NCBI GenBank assembly: GCA_026400595.1
Contig: JAPLOT010000163.1
Coordinates: forward strand, 1 to 6,118
From: Alphaproteobacteria bacterium
GTDB lineage: Bacteria > Pseudomonadota > Alphaproteobacteria > Rhizobiales > Aestuariivirgaceae
Length of the DNA stretch: 6,118 nucleotides
Direction: 5' to 3'
Each line of letters begins with the position of its first letter. Within the stretch, counting starts at the first letter, position 1. The notes under the pieces are model-generated. The model was not told the DNA's origin. It saw nothing but the letters and a program-made list of their open reading frames with translations, and made no database searches. The position numbers were made by a program, and so were the translations under genes. Shown in pieces: positions 1-6,118 of this stretch.

Positions 1-381
1 CTCAAGGGCGTGCCAAGCATGGTGGAACGGACCACGGTCCGACCGCCGTCGAGCCGCATGGGGCCGATCACGCCCGAAGAGCGCCAGAAGATCGTCAAGT
101 CGTCGCCCGTCTATGGGCAATACGAGGAGGCCGTCGACCGCGAGTCGGCCTACGAGATCCTTCAGAAGGCCGCCGCCGAACGCGTCGAGGCGGCCCAGAA
201 GGCCAAGGAAGAGATCGAGGCCATGAAGGCCGAGAAGGCCGAGGCCCGATCCTCGCGCGGGCGGGATTCCGCAACCGACCGTTTTGTCAAGAACATGGCG
301 GGAGGGCTTGGCACCACCATTGCGCGCTCCGTGGGCAATGCGCTGGTGCGCGGGATTCTGGGCGGACTGACGCGGAAGTAG
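1..381 (+). CDS. HerA-like / DUF853 ATPase, C-terminal end only (5' truncated)
   Basis: The reading frame is open from base 1 and ends at TAG 379-381, so the gene begins before the window; the ATG at 10 is internal. The visible ~126 residues match the C-terminal end of the DUF853 family of HerA-like helicase/translocase ATPases (YjgR type): a PPSSRMGPITPEER segment, then SSPVYGQYEEAVDRESAYE, then an Ala/Glu/Lys-rich helix likely to be a coiled coil (about bases 145-250), and a Gly-rich basic tail that includes SVGNALVRGILGGL. The Walker A and B motifs that would prove ATPase activity lie upstream and are not seen. Family members are thought to be cytoplasmic hexameric NTPases; their cellular role is poorly defined. 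MsrA follows on the same strand after 110 bases, too far to assume a shared operon. The family call rests on remembered sequence similarity. Confidence 0.8.
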   Translation, partial: LKGVPSMVERTTVRPPSSRMGPITPEERQKIVKSSPVYGQYEEAVDRESAYEILQKAAAERVEAAQKAKEEIEAMKAEKAEARSSRGRDSATDRFVKNMAGGLGTTIARSVGNALVRGILGGLTRK

Positions 382-481
382 CGTCCCGTCACGGAACGCC
401 GGGCTCATCACCTGATCGTGCGCAAGGGTGATCCTTCTGCTGATCCATTGCTGCTATTGACGAGTATCAGTCGGAAGCGAT

Positions 482-486
482 GGAGG
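482..486 (+). promoter_or_regulatory. Shine-Dalgarno of msrA
   Basis: GGAGG lies 5 bases before the ATG at 492. It decides the start: the upstream in-frame ATG at 480 overlaps this motif and has only a GGAAG two bases away, which is too close to serve as its own ribosome binding site. Confidence 0.7.
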
Positions 487-491
487 CTGCG

Positions 492-1112
492 ATGCGATCT
501 GTGCTGTTCTTTGTGGGCGTTCTTCTGGCGGTCACGCCGCTGGCGGCACGCGCCGAAACGGCTGTGCTGGCTGGCGGATGCTTCTGGTGCGTGGAGAGCG
601 ATCTCGACAAGTTGCCCGGCGTGACCCGGACGACCTCGGGCCTGGCAGGTGGCACGTCGCCATCACCCACATACAAGAATCCGGGCGATCACATCGAGGC
701 GGTGAAGGTCGAGTTCGATCCCGCCGTGATTTCCTACGACAGGCTGGTGCATCACTTCTTGCGGACGATCGATGTCACGGATGCCGGTGGGCAGTTCTGC
801 GATCGCGGCAGCACCTATGTATCGGCGCTCATGCCGCTCGACGAGAAGCAGGCCCGCATTGCACAAGCCGCCCTGGACGAAGCCGCCCGCGATCTCGACC
901 GCGAGATCGCGACGCGCATCGTGGCGTCTCCGGACTTCTATGCCGTCGAAGACTATCACCAGGACTATTATCTGAGTTCGGATCGGATTCTGACGCGCTT
1001 CGGCCTCATCAGGAAGTCCGATGCCTACAAGAAGTACCGCGAGGCCTGTGGCCGCGACCAGCGCGTGCGGGAGGTCTGGGGAAAGGCTGCCTACGAGACG
1101 CTGACGCAGTAG
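492..1112 (+). CDS. msrA: Peptide-methionine (S)-S-oxide reductase MsrA, secreted form
   Basis: MsrA reduces the S-epimer of methionine sulfoxide in proteins back to methionine. Starting at ATG 492 the product has 206 residues. Residues 1-21 form a signal peptide (MRSVLFFVGVLLAV core, cleavage after ARA), so the enzyme should act in the periplasm. The catalytic motif GGCFWC gives nucleophile Cys30 and a second Cys33, followed by Glu35. HIEAVKVEFDP (67-77) supplies the conserved Glu69, QFCDRGSTY (101-109) is typical of the secreted subfamily, and FYAVEDYHQDYY (149-160) is the family signature. Cys186 in EACGRDQR is a candidate resolving cysteine. Length is normal for a leadered single-domain MsrA, and no MsrB domain is fused or adjacent. 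An alternative start at 480 adds four residues. The gene ends 14 bases from a convergent gene. No convincing promoter was found in the 110 bases upstream. Confidence 0.93.
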   Translation: MRSVLFFVGVLLAVTPLAARAETAVLAGGCFWCVESDLDKLPGVTRTTSGLAGGTSPSPTYKNPGDHIEAVKVEFDPAVISYDRLVHHFLRTIDVTDAGGQFCDRGSTYVSALMPLDEKQARIAQAALDEAARDLDREIATRIVASPDFYAVEDYHQDYYLSSDRILTRFGLIRKSDAYKKYREACGRDQRVREVWGKAAYETLTQ

Positions 1113-1117
1113 TTCCG

Positions 1118-1136
1118 GGTCATCTGTCAGATGATC
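1118..1136. terminator. Inverted repeat between convergent genes, possible bidirectional terminator
   Basis: The arms 1118-1125 (GGTCATCT) and 1129-1136 (AGATGATC) pair over 8 positions with one G-T pair, leaving a three-base loop. It starts five bases after the msrA stop and covers the stop and last two codons of the convergent hydrolase gene. Its position suits ending transcription from both directions. Neither side has a real T tract (only TCGTCTTCGTCG follows on the plus strand), so intrinsic termination is uncertain. Confidence 0.4.
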
Positions 1137-2146
1137 TCGTCTTCGTCGTAGAGAGGTTCGCCCGCGTCGGACTTTGCCTTTGCCTTGCTCGCGACCGGCT
1201 TCGACCTGGCGATGTGAAACAGCGCATCGCCGCGATGCACGATGGGCAGGTTGGTGCGCCCGATGATGATTCCGTCGCTCTCCGAGACGATGGGGGCCGA
1301 CTGCGTCCCCAGCGGATCGGCGACCACGCCGATCACTTCCTTCAGCCCCACCCGATCGCCGCTGCGGCGGTTGGTGTGCAGGATTCCGCTCTCCGGCGCC
1401 CGCACCCAGGAGCTCGACGTCGACAGCGCGGGCTCGACATGCGCCGGGCGGCGCGGCCCATCGGTGATCATGCCAATGGCGGCCATCACACGCAGGCAGC
1501 CCTTCACCGCGGCATCGATGGCGGCCTCTTCGAAGCGCAAGGCCTCGCCGCCTTCGTAGAGCAGCACCTTCACGCCGGCTTCACGCGCCGAGAGCCGCAG
1601 CGACTTCTCGCGCAGCTTCGAGACGAGGATCACCGGCGGGGCGAAGGCAGTGGCCAGTTCCAGCAGTTCCGAATCGCCAGGCGCAATGCGGATCTGCGGC
1701 AGGTTGGTCCGGTGCAGGGCCGCCGTATGCAGATCGACGCCGTACTTGCAGCGGCTCACCACCTCGCGAAAAAAGAGATCGGCCACGAGGCTGGCCAGCG
1801 AACCGCGGTCGGAACCCGGAAAGCAGCGGTTGAGATCGCGCCGGTCGGGCATGTAGCGGGTGTGATTGAGGAAGCCGAAGCTGTTGACGATGGGCACCGC
1901 CAGCAAGGTCCCGGCCATCTCCTGCAGCGCCGGATGAACCAGGATGCGGCGGATGATCTCGACGCCCTGGATCTCGTCGCCATGCACGCAGCCCGAAATG
2001 AAGAAGGCAGGCCCCGGCCTTTCGCCATGCAGTACATGCACGGGCAGCGTTACCGGCGTGTGCTTGGAAAAGGCGCTGACCGGAAGGTCCACAGTCTCGC
2101 GCCTGCCCGGCGCCACGGCATGTCGGCCGATCTGAAACGGCGTCAT
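1127..2146 (-). CDS. Succinylglutamate desuccinylase/aspartoacylase-family zinc hydrolase next to RimK
   Basis: A 339-residue protein of the AstE/AspA branch of M14-like zinc carboxypeptidases, which hydrolyse amide bonds of N-acyl amino acids. Zinc ligands are visible: His55 and Glu58 in GCVHGDEIQGVE, and His140 in YGVDLHTAA. DRRDLNRCFPG (101-111) is the substrate-binding loop, and Glu198 in LLYEGGEALRF is the candidate catalytic Glu. After ~230, the segment from SWVRAPESGILH to GDALFHIA resembles the small beta domain seen at the C-terminus of this family. The protein ends in a Lys/Ala-rich linker and an acidic DEDEII tail. No signal peptide is seen, so it is probably cytoplasmic. The start ATG overlaps the rimK stop by ATGA, with GGGG six bases upstream, which implies translational coupling. 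It is not in an arginine-catabolism (ast) operon, so succinylglutamate is unlikely to be its substrate. The family is secure; the substrate is unknown. Confidence 0.87.
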   Translation of the reverse strand: MTPFQIGRHAVAPGRRETVDLPVSAFSKHTPVTLPVHVLHGERPGPAFFISGCVHGDEIQGVEIIRRILVHPALQEMAGTLLAVPIVNSFGFLNHTRYMPDRRDLNRCFPGSDRGSLASLVADLFFREVVSRCKYGVDLHTAALHRTNLPQIRIAPGDSELLELATAFAPPVILVSKLREKSLRLSAREAGVKVLLYEGGEALRFEEAAIDAAVKGCLRVMAAIGMITDGPRRPAHVEPALSTSSSWVRAPESGILHTNRRSGDRVGLKEVIGVVADPLGTQSAPIVSESDGIIIGRTNLPIVHRGDALFHIARSKPVASKAKAKSDAGEPLYDEDEII

Positions 2147-3048
2147 CCCTTGCCCCGTGTGCGCGTGCGGTTCGGCTTCGCATTCTTCTCGAGAAAAGCG
2201 ATGATCTCGCGGGCGATATTGGTGTTGGTGGTCTTCTCGATCCCTTCGAGCCCGGGCGAGGAATTGACTTCCAGCACCAGGGGTCCGCGCGCCGACCGGA
2301 TCATGTCGACGCCTGCCACGTTCAGCCCCATGGCCTTCGCCGCCTTCAGCGCCGTGGCGCGCTCGCCCGGCGTCAGGATGGCCTTGCTGGACGTCCCGCC
2401 GCGGTGGAGATTTGAACGGAACTCGCCATCGGCCCCCTTTCGCTCCATGGTGGCAATCACCTTGCGGCCGACGACGAAGGCGCGGATGTCGGTGCCTTCC
2501 GCCTCCTTGATGAATTCCTGAACCAGGATGGCGATGTCGGCACCGTGAAAGGCATCGATCACCGAGCGTGCGGACTTTGGCGTCTCGCTCAGCACAACGC
2601 CGATCCCCTGGGTGCCTTCGAGCAGCTTGATCACCACCGGCGCGCCGCCAGCCATGTCGAGCACGTCATTGGTGCGGCTGGTGTCGTTGGCGAAGGCCGT
2701 TACCGGCATGCCCACGCCGTCCCGCGCGAGAATCTGCAGCGATCGGAGCTTGTCGCGCGACCGGCCGATGGCGACGGACTCGTTCAGCGGATAGACGCCC
2801 ATCATCTCGAACTGGCGAAGCACCGCGAGGCCGTAGAAGGTATGCGAAGCCGCGATGCGCGGGATCACGGCATCGAAGCCGGTGAGCCTCTCACCGAGAT
2901 AGCGCAGCTCCGGCTTTCGCGATGTGATGTTCATGTAGCACTTGAGATAATCGACCGGCACGATCTCGTGGCCGCGCTCATGCGCGGATTCGATGATGCG
3001 CTGGTGGGAGTAGAGCTTGGGATTGCGGGTAAGGAGGGCAATTCTCAT
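2143..3048 (-). CDS. rimK: RimK, ATP-grasp glutamate ligase (ribosomal protein S6 modification)
   Basis: RimK uses ATP to add glutamate residues; in Escherichia coli it extends the C-terminus of ribosomal protein S6 and can make poly-alpha-glutamate. The 301-residue product matches the E. coli enzyme closely in length and along its whole course. It has an N-terminal domain with SCYMNI-like CYMNI (37-41) and FDAVIPRI (58-65), then LRQFEMMGVYPLNESVAI (77-94) and the SRDKLRS segment with Lys100. The ATP-grasp core follows: VVIKLLEGTQGIGVVL (138-153, Lys141), VQEFIKEAEGTDIR (176-189), FRSNLHRGG (210-218), and the metal ligands Asp248, Glu260 and Asn262 in LVLEVNSSPGLEGIEKT. The C-terminus is short and basic. 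Stop and start codons overlap the neighbours by four bases on both sides, and no Shine-Dalgarno is seen before its ATG, so translation probably relies on coupling to rimB. Mid-operon position. Confidence 0.96.
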   Translation of the reverse strand: MRIALLTRNPKLYSHQRIIESAHERGHEIVPVDYLKCYMNITSRKPELRYLGERLTGFDAVIPRIAASHTFYGLAVLRQFEMMGVYPLNESVAIGRSRDKLRSLQILARDGVGMPVTAFANDTSRTNDVLDMAGGAPVVIKLLEGTQGIGVVLSETPKSARSVIDAFHGADIAILVQEFIKEAEGTDIRAFVVGRKVIATMERKGADGEFRSNLHRGGTSSKAILTPGERATALKAAKAMGLNVAGVDMIRSARGPLVLEVNSSPGLEGIEKTTNTNIAREIIAFLEKNAKPNRTRTRGKG

Positions 3049-3491
3049 TTTGGCTTGCGTTTCTTGGGTGAGAGAATGAAGGAACGTCCGGGATCCACCA
3101 CGTAACGTCCGGCAATGCTGGATCGGCCGAGCAGCATGGGTACGCCCATGTCGGATCTGTCAGTCAGCGTCATGTCGATGACGAAGCGCAGCCTGCCGAT
3201 CTTCACGGCCGTTTCGACCAGCGCGCGGGACTGCGAGTGGCCGCTGGAACTCTTGACGCGCTTCTCGCCCTTCAGCGGCAGGCTGCAGTGAAGATGGCGT
3301 CCCTTGACCGGCACGATGAACTCAACATGGCTGCCGGCGATCCTGATGTCTGTTGCGTGCAATGCTGCCGTCGCAGCTCCTGTGTCGACCTTCGCGATGA
3401 TCAGGCCCACGCCGAGCTCCGGCAGGCTCACGCGCTCGCGCCAGCCGATCAGGTCGGGCGTTTCGGGCAGCTTGAGTCTGATGCGCGGCAT
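3045..3491 (-). CDS. rimB: RimB-type ATP-dependent zinc protease / retropepsin-like protein
   Basis: A 148-residue protein of the family annotated as ATP-dependent zinc protease (DUF785), whose fold resembles a single-domain retropepsin. Visible signatures are IGWRERVSLPELG (15-27), the aspartic-protease-like loop AKVDTGAATAALHA (33-46, Asp36-Thr37-Gly38), the Lys/Ser-rich KRVKSSSGHSQSRALVETAV (77-96), and MGVPMLLGRSSIAGRYVVDPGRSF (115-138). The tail is basic. In pseudomonads RimB is encoded with RimK and affects its action; the four-base overlap with rimK here supports the same partnership. The start at ATG 3491 was chosen because family members have about 15 residues before GWRE and a weak GGATAGG lies nine bases upstream. 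Starts at 3518 or 3539 are open but lack a ribosome binding site; the latter gives 164 residues, 9 bases after the preceding stop. No signal peptide. Confidence 0.87.
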   Translation of the reverse strand: MPRIRLKLPETPDLIGWRERVSLPELGVGLIIAKVDTGAATAALHATDIRIAGSHVEFIVPVKGRHLHCSLPLKGEKRVKSSSGHSQSRALVETAVKIGRLRFVIDMTLTDRSDMGVPMLLGRSSIAGRYVVDPGRSFILSPKKRKPK

Positions 3492-3548
3492 GTGCACCAG
3501 CCTATCCCAGCCCGCCATGCTGGGGAAGGAGCGCAGCATGGCATGAGG

Positions 3549-4991
3549 TTAACGCGTGAGCATGGCAATGATGAAGCCTCCGACCAGGATGAAGATGGCG
3601 ACGCCCCACCCGCTGACCATCCACCCAATTGGCCCCCAGCGCAGGTGCTGAGCGGCCAGCTTGGACTCATCGTGGCCGAGGGCGGCGGCGCGGCAGAACA
3701 GACCCCGTGCCAACTTGCGGTCCTTTCTGAACCCCAGCCCATCCCGATGCATGCTGGCAAGAGTGAAGAGAGCCAGCGGGAAGTCCTGATCGGCGGACGC
3801 CTGTATCCATCGCTTGGCCTCGGCAAGGTCCTGCGCCACGCCGAGCCCGCCGAGGCGCAGGAGACCCAGATTGTACTGGCCGCCGGAATGCCCTTCGTCG
3901 GCTGCTCGTTGAAACCACCGGAGCGCTTCGTCGGGGTCCTTGTCGACGCCGTCACCCTCGGCATAGTGGCAGCCGATCCGGTTCGGCGCATCGAGGTAGT
4001 TCTGTTCCGCCGCGGCGCGGAACCATTTCAGCGCTGTCTGTAGGTCTCGTTCGACACCTGTCCCTTCGGCATAGAGGACGCCGAGTTCGTACTGGGCCGG
4101 TGCAAGATCGCTGCTGGCTGCCTTGGCAAGCCAGTCGGCTGCTTCTTCCGGCCGCGTCTCGCCCCCGAGTCCGCTCAATCTGGCCAAACCGTATTGGAGC
4201 TGCCCCAGGGGATCGCCCTTGTCCGCGGCCTGTTTGAACCACGCGAGGGCGACTGCAGGATCAGCGGTCACCCCGTCTCCATTGACATACGCAATCCCGA
4301 TCAATGTGAGTGAAGGTGCATGGCCCTGGGCGACGGCCTTGTGGAGCCATTGCAGGCCCTCGGCCGAGTCCCTTGCATCCATCAGCATCGCCCCGAGCGC
4401 GTGCTGGGCGTTGACTTCGCCTTTCTCGGCTGCACTGCGGAAGAGCCTCAGGGCCTGGTCGTGATCCTGTTTCTGCCCATTGCCATTGCGATATGTCACA
4501 CCGAGGTTGAATTCGCCCAGGGGCTCGCCAGCTTCTGCAGCCTTTCTGAACCATTTCACGCCCTCGACGTCGTCCTGCGCGATCTCTCTTCCGACCATCA
4601 GGTCACACCCGAGGTCCACCTGAGCTCTTGGGTGGCCAAGTTCCGCGGCCTTTCGGCGCCATGCGATGCCTTGACCCCTATTGCGGGGCAGCAGGCGCTC
4701 GGCCTCGTAGAGATCCCACAGGTTGTGGGCGGCCCGCCACTCATCCTTGGATGCTGCCTTCCATAACCAGTAGAGGGCTTCGCGCTTGTCGGCCCTCACG
4801 CCGATGCCGTCGGCATACATCGCGCCAAGGTTTGCCGCTGCCAGAAGGTGCCCCGCTTCGGCGGCGCGTCGCCAGGTTACGGCGGCATCGACGTGGCGCC
4901 CGGCGAGGAAGGCTGTCCTGCCGCGTTCGAATTCGGAATCACTGGCGGCATGAGTCTTCGCCGGATCCAGTGCCATGAGTAGCTGGACCAT
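3549..4991 (-). CDS. Sel1-like repeat protein with C-terminal membrane helix
   Basis: About 480 residues made almost wholly of Sel1-like repeats (TPR-related alpha-helical hairpins). I count roughly twelve units at a 36-residue period from residue ~20 to ~443; units 1 and 3 are degenerate and unit 6 is about four residues short. Typical units contain LGVLYAEGTGVERD or IGIAYVNGDGVTAD followed by ALxWFxxAAExG. The last ~25 residues, from GWMVSGWG through IFILVGGFIIAMLTR, form one hydrophobic helix with a single Arg at the very end, and there is no N-terminal signal. The repeats should therefore sit in the cytoplasm, anchored by the tail. Sel1 proteins serve as protein-binding scaffolds; the partner is unknown. 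ATG 4991 was chosen because the longer frame to 5027 uses TTG; no start has a clear ribosome binding site, and ATG 4976 is also possible. It lies 53 bases after ribB and shortly before rimB, so is probably co-transcribed. Confidence 0.85.
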   Translation of the reverse strand: MVQLLMALDPAKTHAASDSEFERGRTAFLAGRHVDAAVTWRRAAEAGHLLAAANLGAMYADGIGVRADKREALYWLWKAASKDEWRAAHNLWDLYEAERLLPRNRGQGIAWRRKAAELGHPRAQVDLGCDLMVGREIAQDDVEGVKWFRKAAEAGEPLGEFNLGVTYRNGNGQKQDHDQALRLFRSAAEKGEVNAQHALGAMLMDARDSAEGLQWLHKAVAQGHAPSLTLIGIAYVNGDGVTADPAVALAWFKQAADKGDPLGQLQYGLARLSGLGGETRPEEAADWLAKAASSDLAPAQYELGVLYAEGTGVERDLQTALKWFRAAAEQNYLDAPNRIGCHYAEGDGVDKDPDEALRWFQRAADEGHSGGQYNLGLLRLGGLGVAQDLAEAKRWIQASADQDFPLALFTLASMHRDGLGFRKDRKLARGLFCRAAALGHDESKLAAQHLRWGPIGWMVSGWGVAIFILVGGFIIAMLTR

Positions 4992-5044
4992 GCGGCAAGC
5001 ATCTGCCCGCAGGCTCCCAGGCGTCAATAGCCGAAAGGGGCTGC

Positions 5045-6118
5045 CTATCCCTCGATCTTGATCGTCTCGGCGATCTCGATGCCGAACCCGGAGAGCCCCA
5101 CGTAGTGCCGGTTGCTTGAGGAAATCAGACGGATCGAGGTCACGTTGAGGTCGCGCAGGATCTGGGCGCCGAGGCCGACATCGCGCCAGGCCTGCTCGCG
5201 CTGCTTGGCACTGCCGGATTTCTCGGCCGCCAGCTGCCCGGCCGGCACGCCGGCCGCGCCTTCCTGGAGATAGACCAGGATGCCGCAGCCCTCGCGCTTG
5301 AAGATGTCGAAGACGGCGGTCAGCGTCCGGCGATTGCCGAAGACGTCCTCGAGGATGTTCTCGCGATGCAGCCGTACCGGGATGTTTTTGCCGGACGAGA
5401 CATCGCCGTAGACGATCGCCAGCTGCTCCACCGCATCGAAGGGCGTGACATAGGAAAAGCCGCTGGCCTTGCCGATGGCGGTGGCCACGTCGAACCGCGC
5501 CGTCTGCTCCACCAGCCGTTCACGGCGCTGGCGATGCGCGATGAGATCGGCCACCGAGATGATCTTGAATCCGTGTTCGCGCGCGAAGGCCATGACCTGG
5601 GGGCCGCGCTTCACCGAGCCGTCGTCGTTGACCAGCTCGCAGATCACGCCCGCGGGATGCAGGCCCGCCAGCCGCACGAGGTCCACCGCGGCCTCGGTAT
5701 GGCCCGAGCGCATCAGCACGCCGCCGGACTTGGCGACCAGCGGGAAGATATGGCCGGGGCGCACGAAGTCGTCGGCTACCACATTGCTGTTGGCCAGCGC
5801 GTGGCAGGTGGCGGCGCGTTCGCGCGCCGAGATGCCGGTGGTAAGTCCCTCCTTGTAGTCGATGGTGACGGTGAAGGCAGTGCCCATCGGCGCATCGTTC
5901 AGCGCCACCATGGGATCGAGCTTCAGGCGCTTGGCATCCTCGGCGGTGATCGGGGTGCAGACGATGCCCGACGTATGGCGCACCATGAATGCCATCTGCT
6001 CGGGCGTGATCTTGACCGCCGCGGCGATCAGGTCGCCTTCGTTTTCGCGGTCGTCGTCGTCGACCACCACCACCATCTCGCCATTGGCGATGGCCTTGAT
6101 TGCTTCCTCGACGCTGTC
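5045..6118 (-). CDS. ribB: 3,4-dihydroxy-2-butanone 4-phosphate synthase fused to degenerate GTP cyclohydrolase II-like domain (RibBX type, 5' truncated)
   Basis: The enzyme converts ribulose 5-phosphate to 3,4-dihydroxy-2-butanone 4-phosphate plus formate, for riboflavin synthesis. The frame stays open to base 6118 (SVEEAIKAIANGE precedes the internal ATG at 6076), so only a short N-terminus is missing; 357 residues are visible. Counted from the window edge, the RibB domain (1-~200) has DDRENEGDL (22-30, catalytic acidic residues), TSGIVC (49-54), TTGISARERA (93-102), RPGHIFPL (120-127), SGHTEAAVDL (138-147) and GVICELV (157-163). The C-terminal ~145 residues align with RibA (VRLHREN, then RDVGLGAQILRDL, then GLSGFGIEI). 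However, the zinc site ECLTGDVFGSLRCDC of true RibA reads as ENILEDVFGNRRT, so all three cysteines are gone. YLRQEGRGIG is also altered, to YLQEGAAGVP. GTP cyclohydrolase activity is thus unlikely; such RibBX hybrids are known in Proteobacteria. It is first of five same-strand genes here; its promoter lies outside. Confidence 0.92.
   Translation of the reverse strand, partial: DSVEEAIKAIANGEMVVVVDDDDRENEGDLIAAAVKITPEQMAFMVRHTSGIVCTPITAEDAKRLKLDPMVALNDAPMGTAFTVTIDYKEGLTTGISARERAATCHALANSNVVADDFVRPGHIFPLVAKSGGVLMRSGHTEAAVDLVRLAGLHPAGVICELVNDDGSVKRGPQVMAFAREHGFKIISVADLIAHRQRRERLVEQTARFDVATAIGKASGFSYVTPFDAVEQLAIVYGDVSSGKNIPVRLHRENILEDVFGNRRTLTAVFDIFKREGCGILVYLQEGAAGVPAGQLAAEKSGSAKQREQAWRDVGLGAQILRDLNVTSIRLISSSNRHYVGLSGFGIEIAETIKIEG

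Noticed and set aside
381..399. A possible hairpin right after the HerA-like gene (GCGT/ACGC plus CCG/CGG with one mismatch).
   Set aside because: The stem is short and interrupted, the loop has three bases and no T tract follows; too weak to call a terminator.
400..491. A promoter for msrA in the gap before it.
   Set aside because: Candidate -35 and -10 boxes such as TTGCTG and GAGTAT are spaced by only about 8 bases; nothing with acceptable spacing stands out.
1139..1160. The acidic DEDEII tail of the zinc hydrolase as a mimic or target of RimK glutamylation.
   Set aside because: It ends in Ile-Ile and not in Glu, and acidic ends are common by chance; no evidence beyond composition.
578..2521. 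A 647-codon open frame on the plus strand crossing msrA, the hydrolase and rimK.
   Set aside because: It runs out of frame through msrA and antisense to two clear enzymes, resembles no family, and its Arg/His/Ala-rich composition is typical of shadow frames in GC-rich DNA.
3237..4043. A 268-codon plus-strand frame opposite rimB and the Sel1 gene.
   Set aside because: It is antisense to genes with well-preserved motifs and shows no motif of its own.
3620..4930. Periodic similarity of about 108 bases that could suggest a DNA tandem array or CRISPR-like repeat.
   Set aside because: The period equals the 36-residue Sel1 unit and the DNA copies are widely diverged; it reflects protein repeats and not a DNA array.
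5469..5858. A 129-codon plus-strand frame opposite ribB.
   Set aside because: It is a shadow of the conserved RibB domain, with no ribosome binding site or recognisable fold.

Overview
The window looks like ordinary chromosome from a GC-rich Alphaproteobacterium. The codon choice, the RibB with a degraded GTP-cyclohydrolase half, the RimB-RimK-aspartoacylase gene set and the DUF853-type HerA-like ATPase all fit that group. Genus cannot be read from the sequence. I see no mobile element, CRISPR array, RNA gene or phage gene, and no stretch over 300 bases lacks a gene.

Left part, plus strand: the last ~126 codons of a HerA-like/DUF853 ATPase (1-381), a 110-base gap, then a complete secreted methionine sulfoxide reductase MsrA (492-1112) with a clear Shine-Dalgarno and signal peptide. 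MsrA meets the next gene tail to tail, 14 bases apart, at a good inverted repeat (1118-1136) that may end transcription from both sides.

Right part, minus strand, read from 6118 down to 1127: five genes packed like one operon. They are (1) ribB fused to a GTP cyclohydrolase II-like domain that has lost its zinc cysteines (5' end cut by the window edge); (2) a protein of about twelve Sel1-like repeats ending in a single C-terminal membrane helix; (3) a RimB-type retropepsin-like protease; (4) RimK, an ATP-grasp glutamate ligase; (5) an AstE/AspA-family zinc acyl-hydrolase. Genes 3-4 and 4-5 each overlap by ATGA, which points to translational coupling.

The biological core is genes 3-5. RimK is known to add glutamates to the C-terminus of ribosomal protein S6 and to make poly-glutamate, and RimB-type proteins are linked to RimK in pseudomonads. 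A zinc hydrolase of the succinylglutamate desuccinylase/aspartoacylase type coupled to them suggests a set of enzymes that add and remove glutamyl or acyl groups, which is inference. The repeat protein and the riboflavin gene upstream may only be co-transcribed. None of these families is new; the least explained items are the tail-anchored Sel1 protein, the third enzyme of the Rim cluster, and the retained but zinc-less RibA-like domain.
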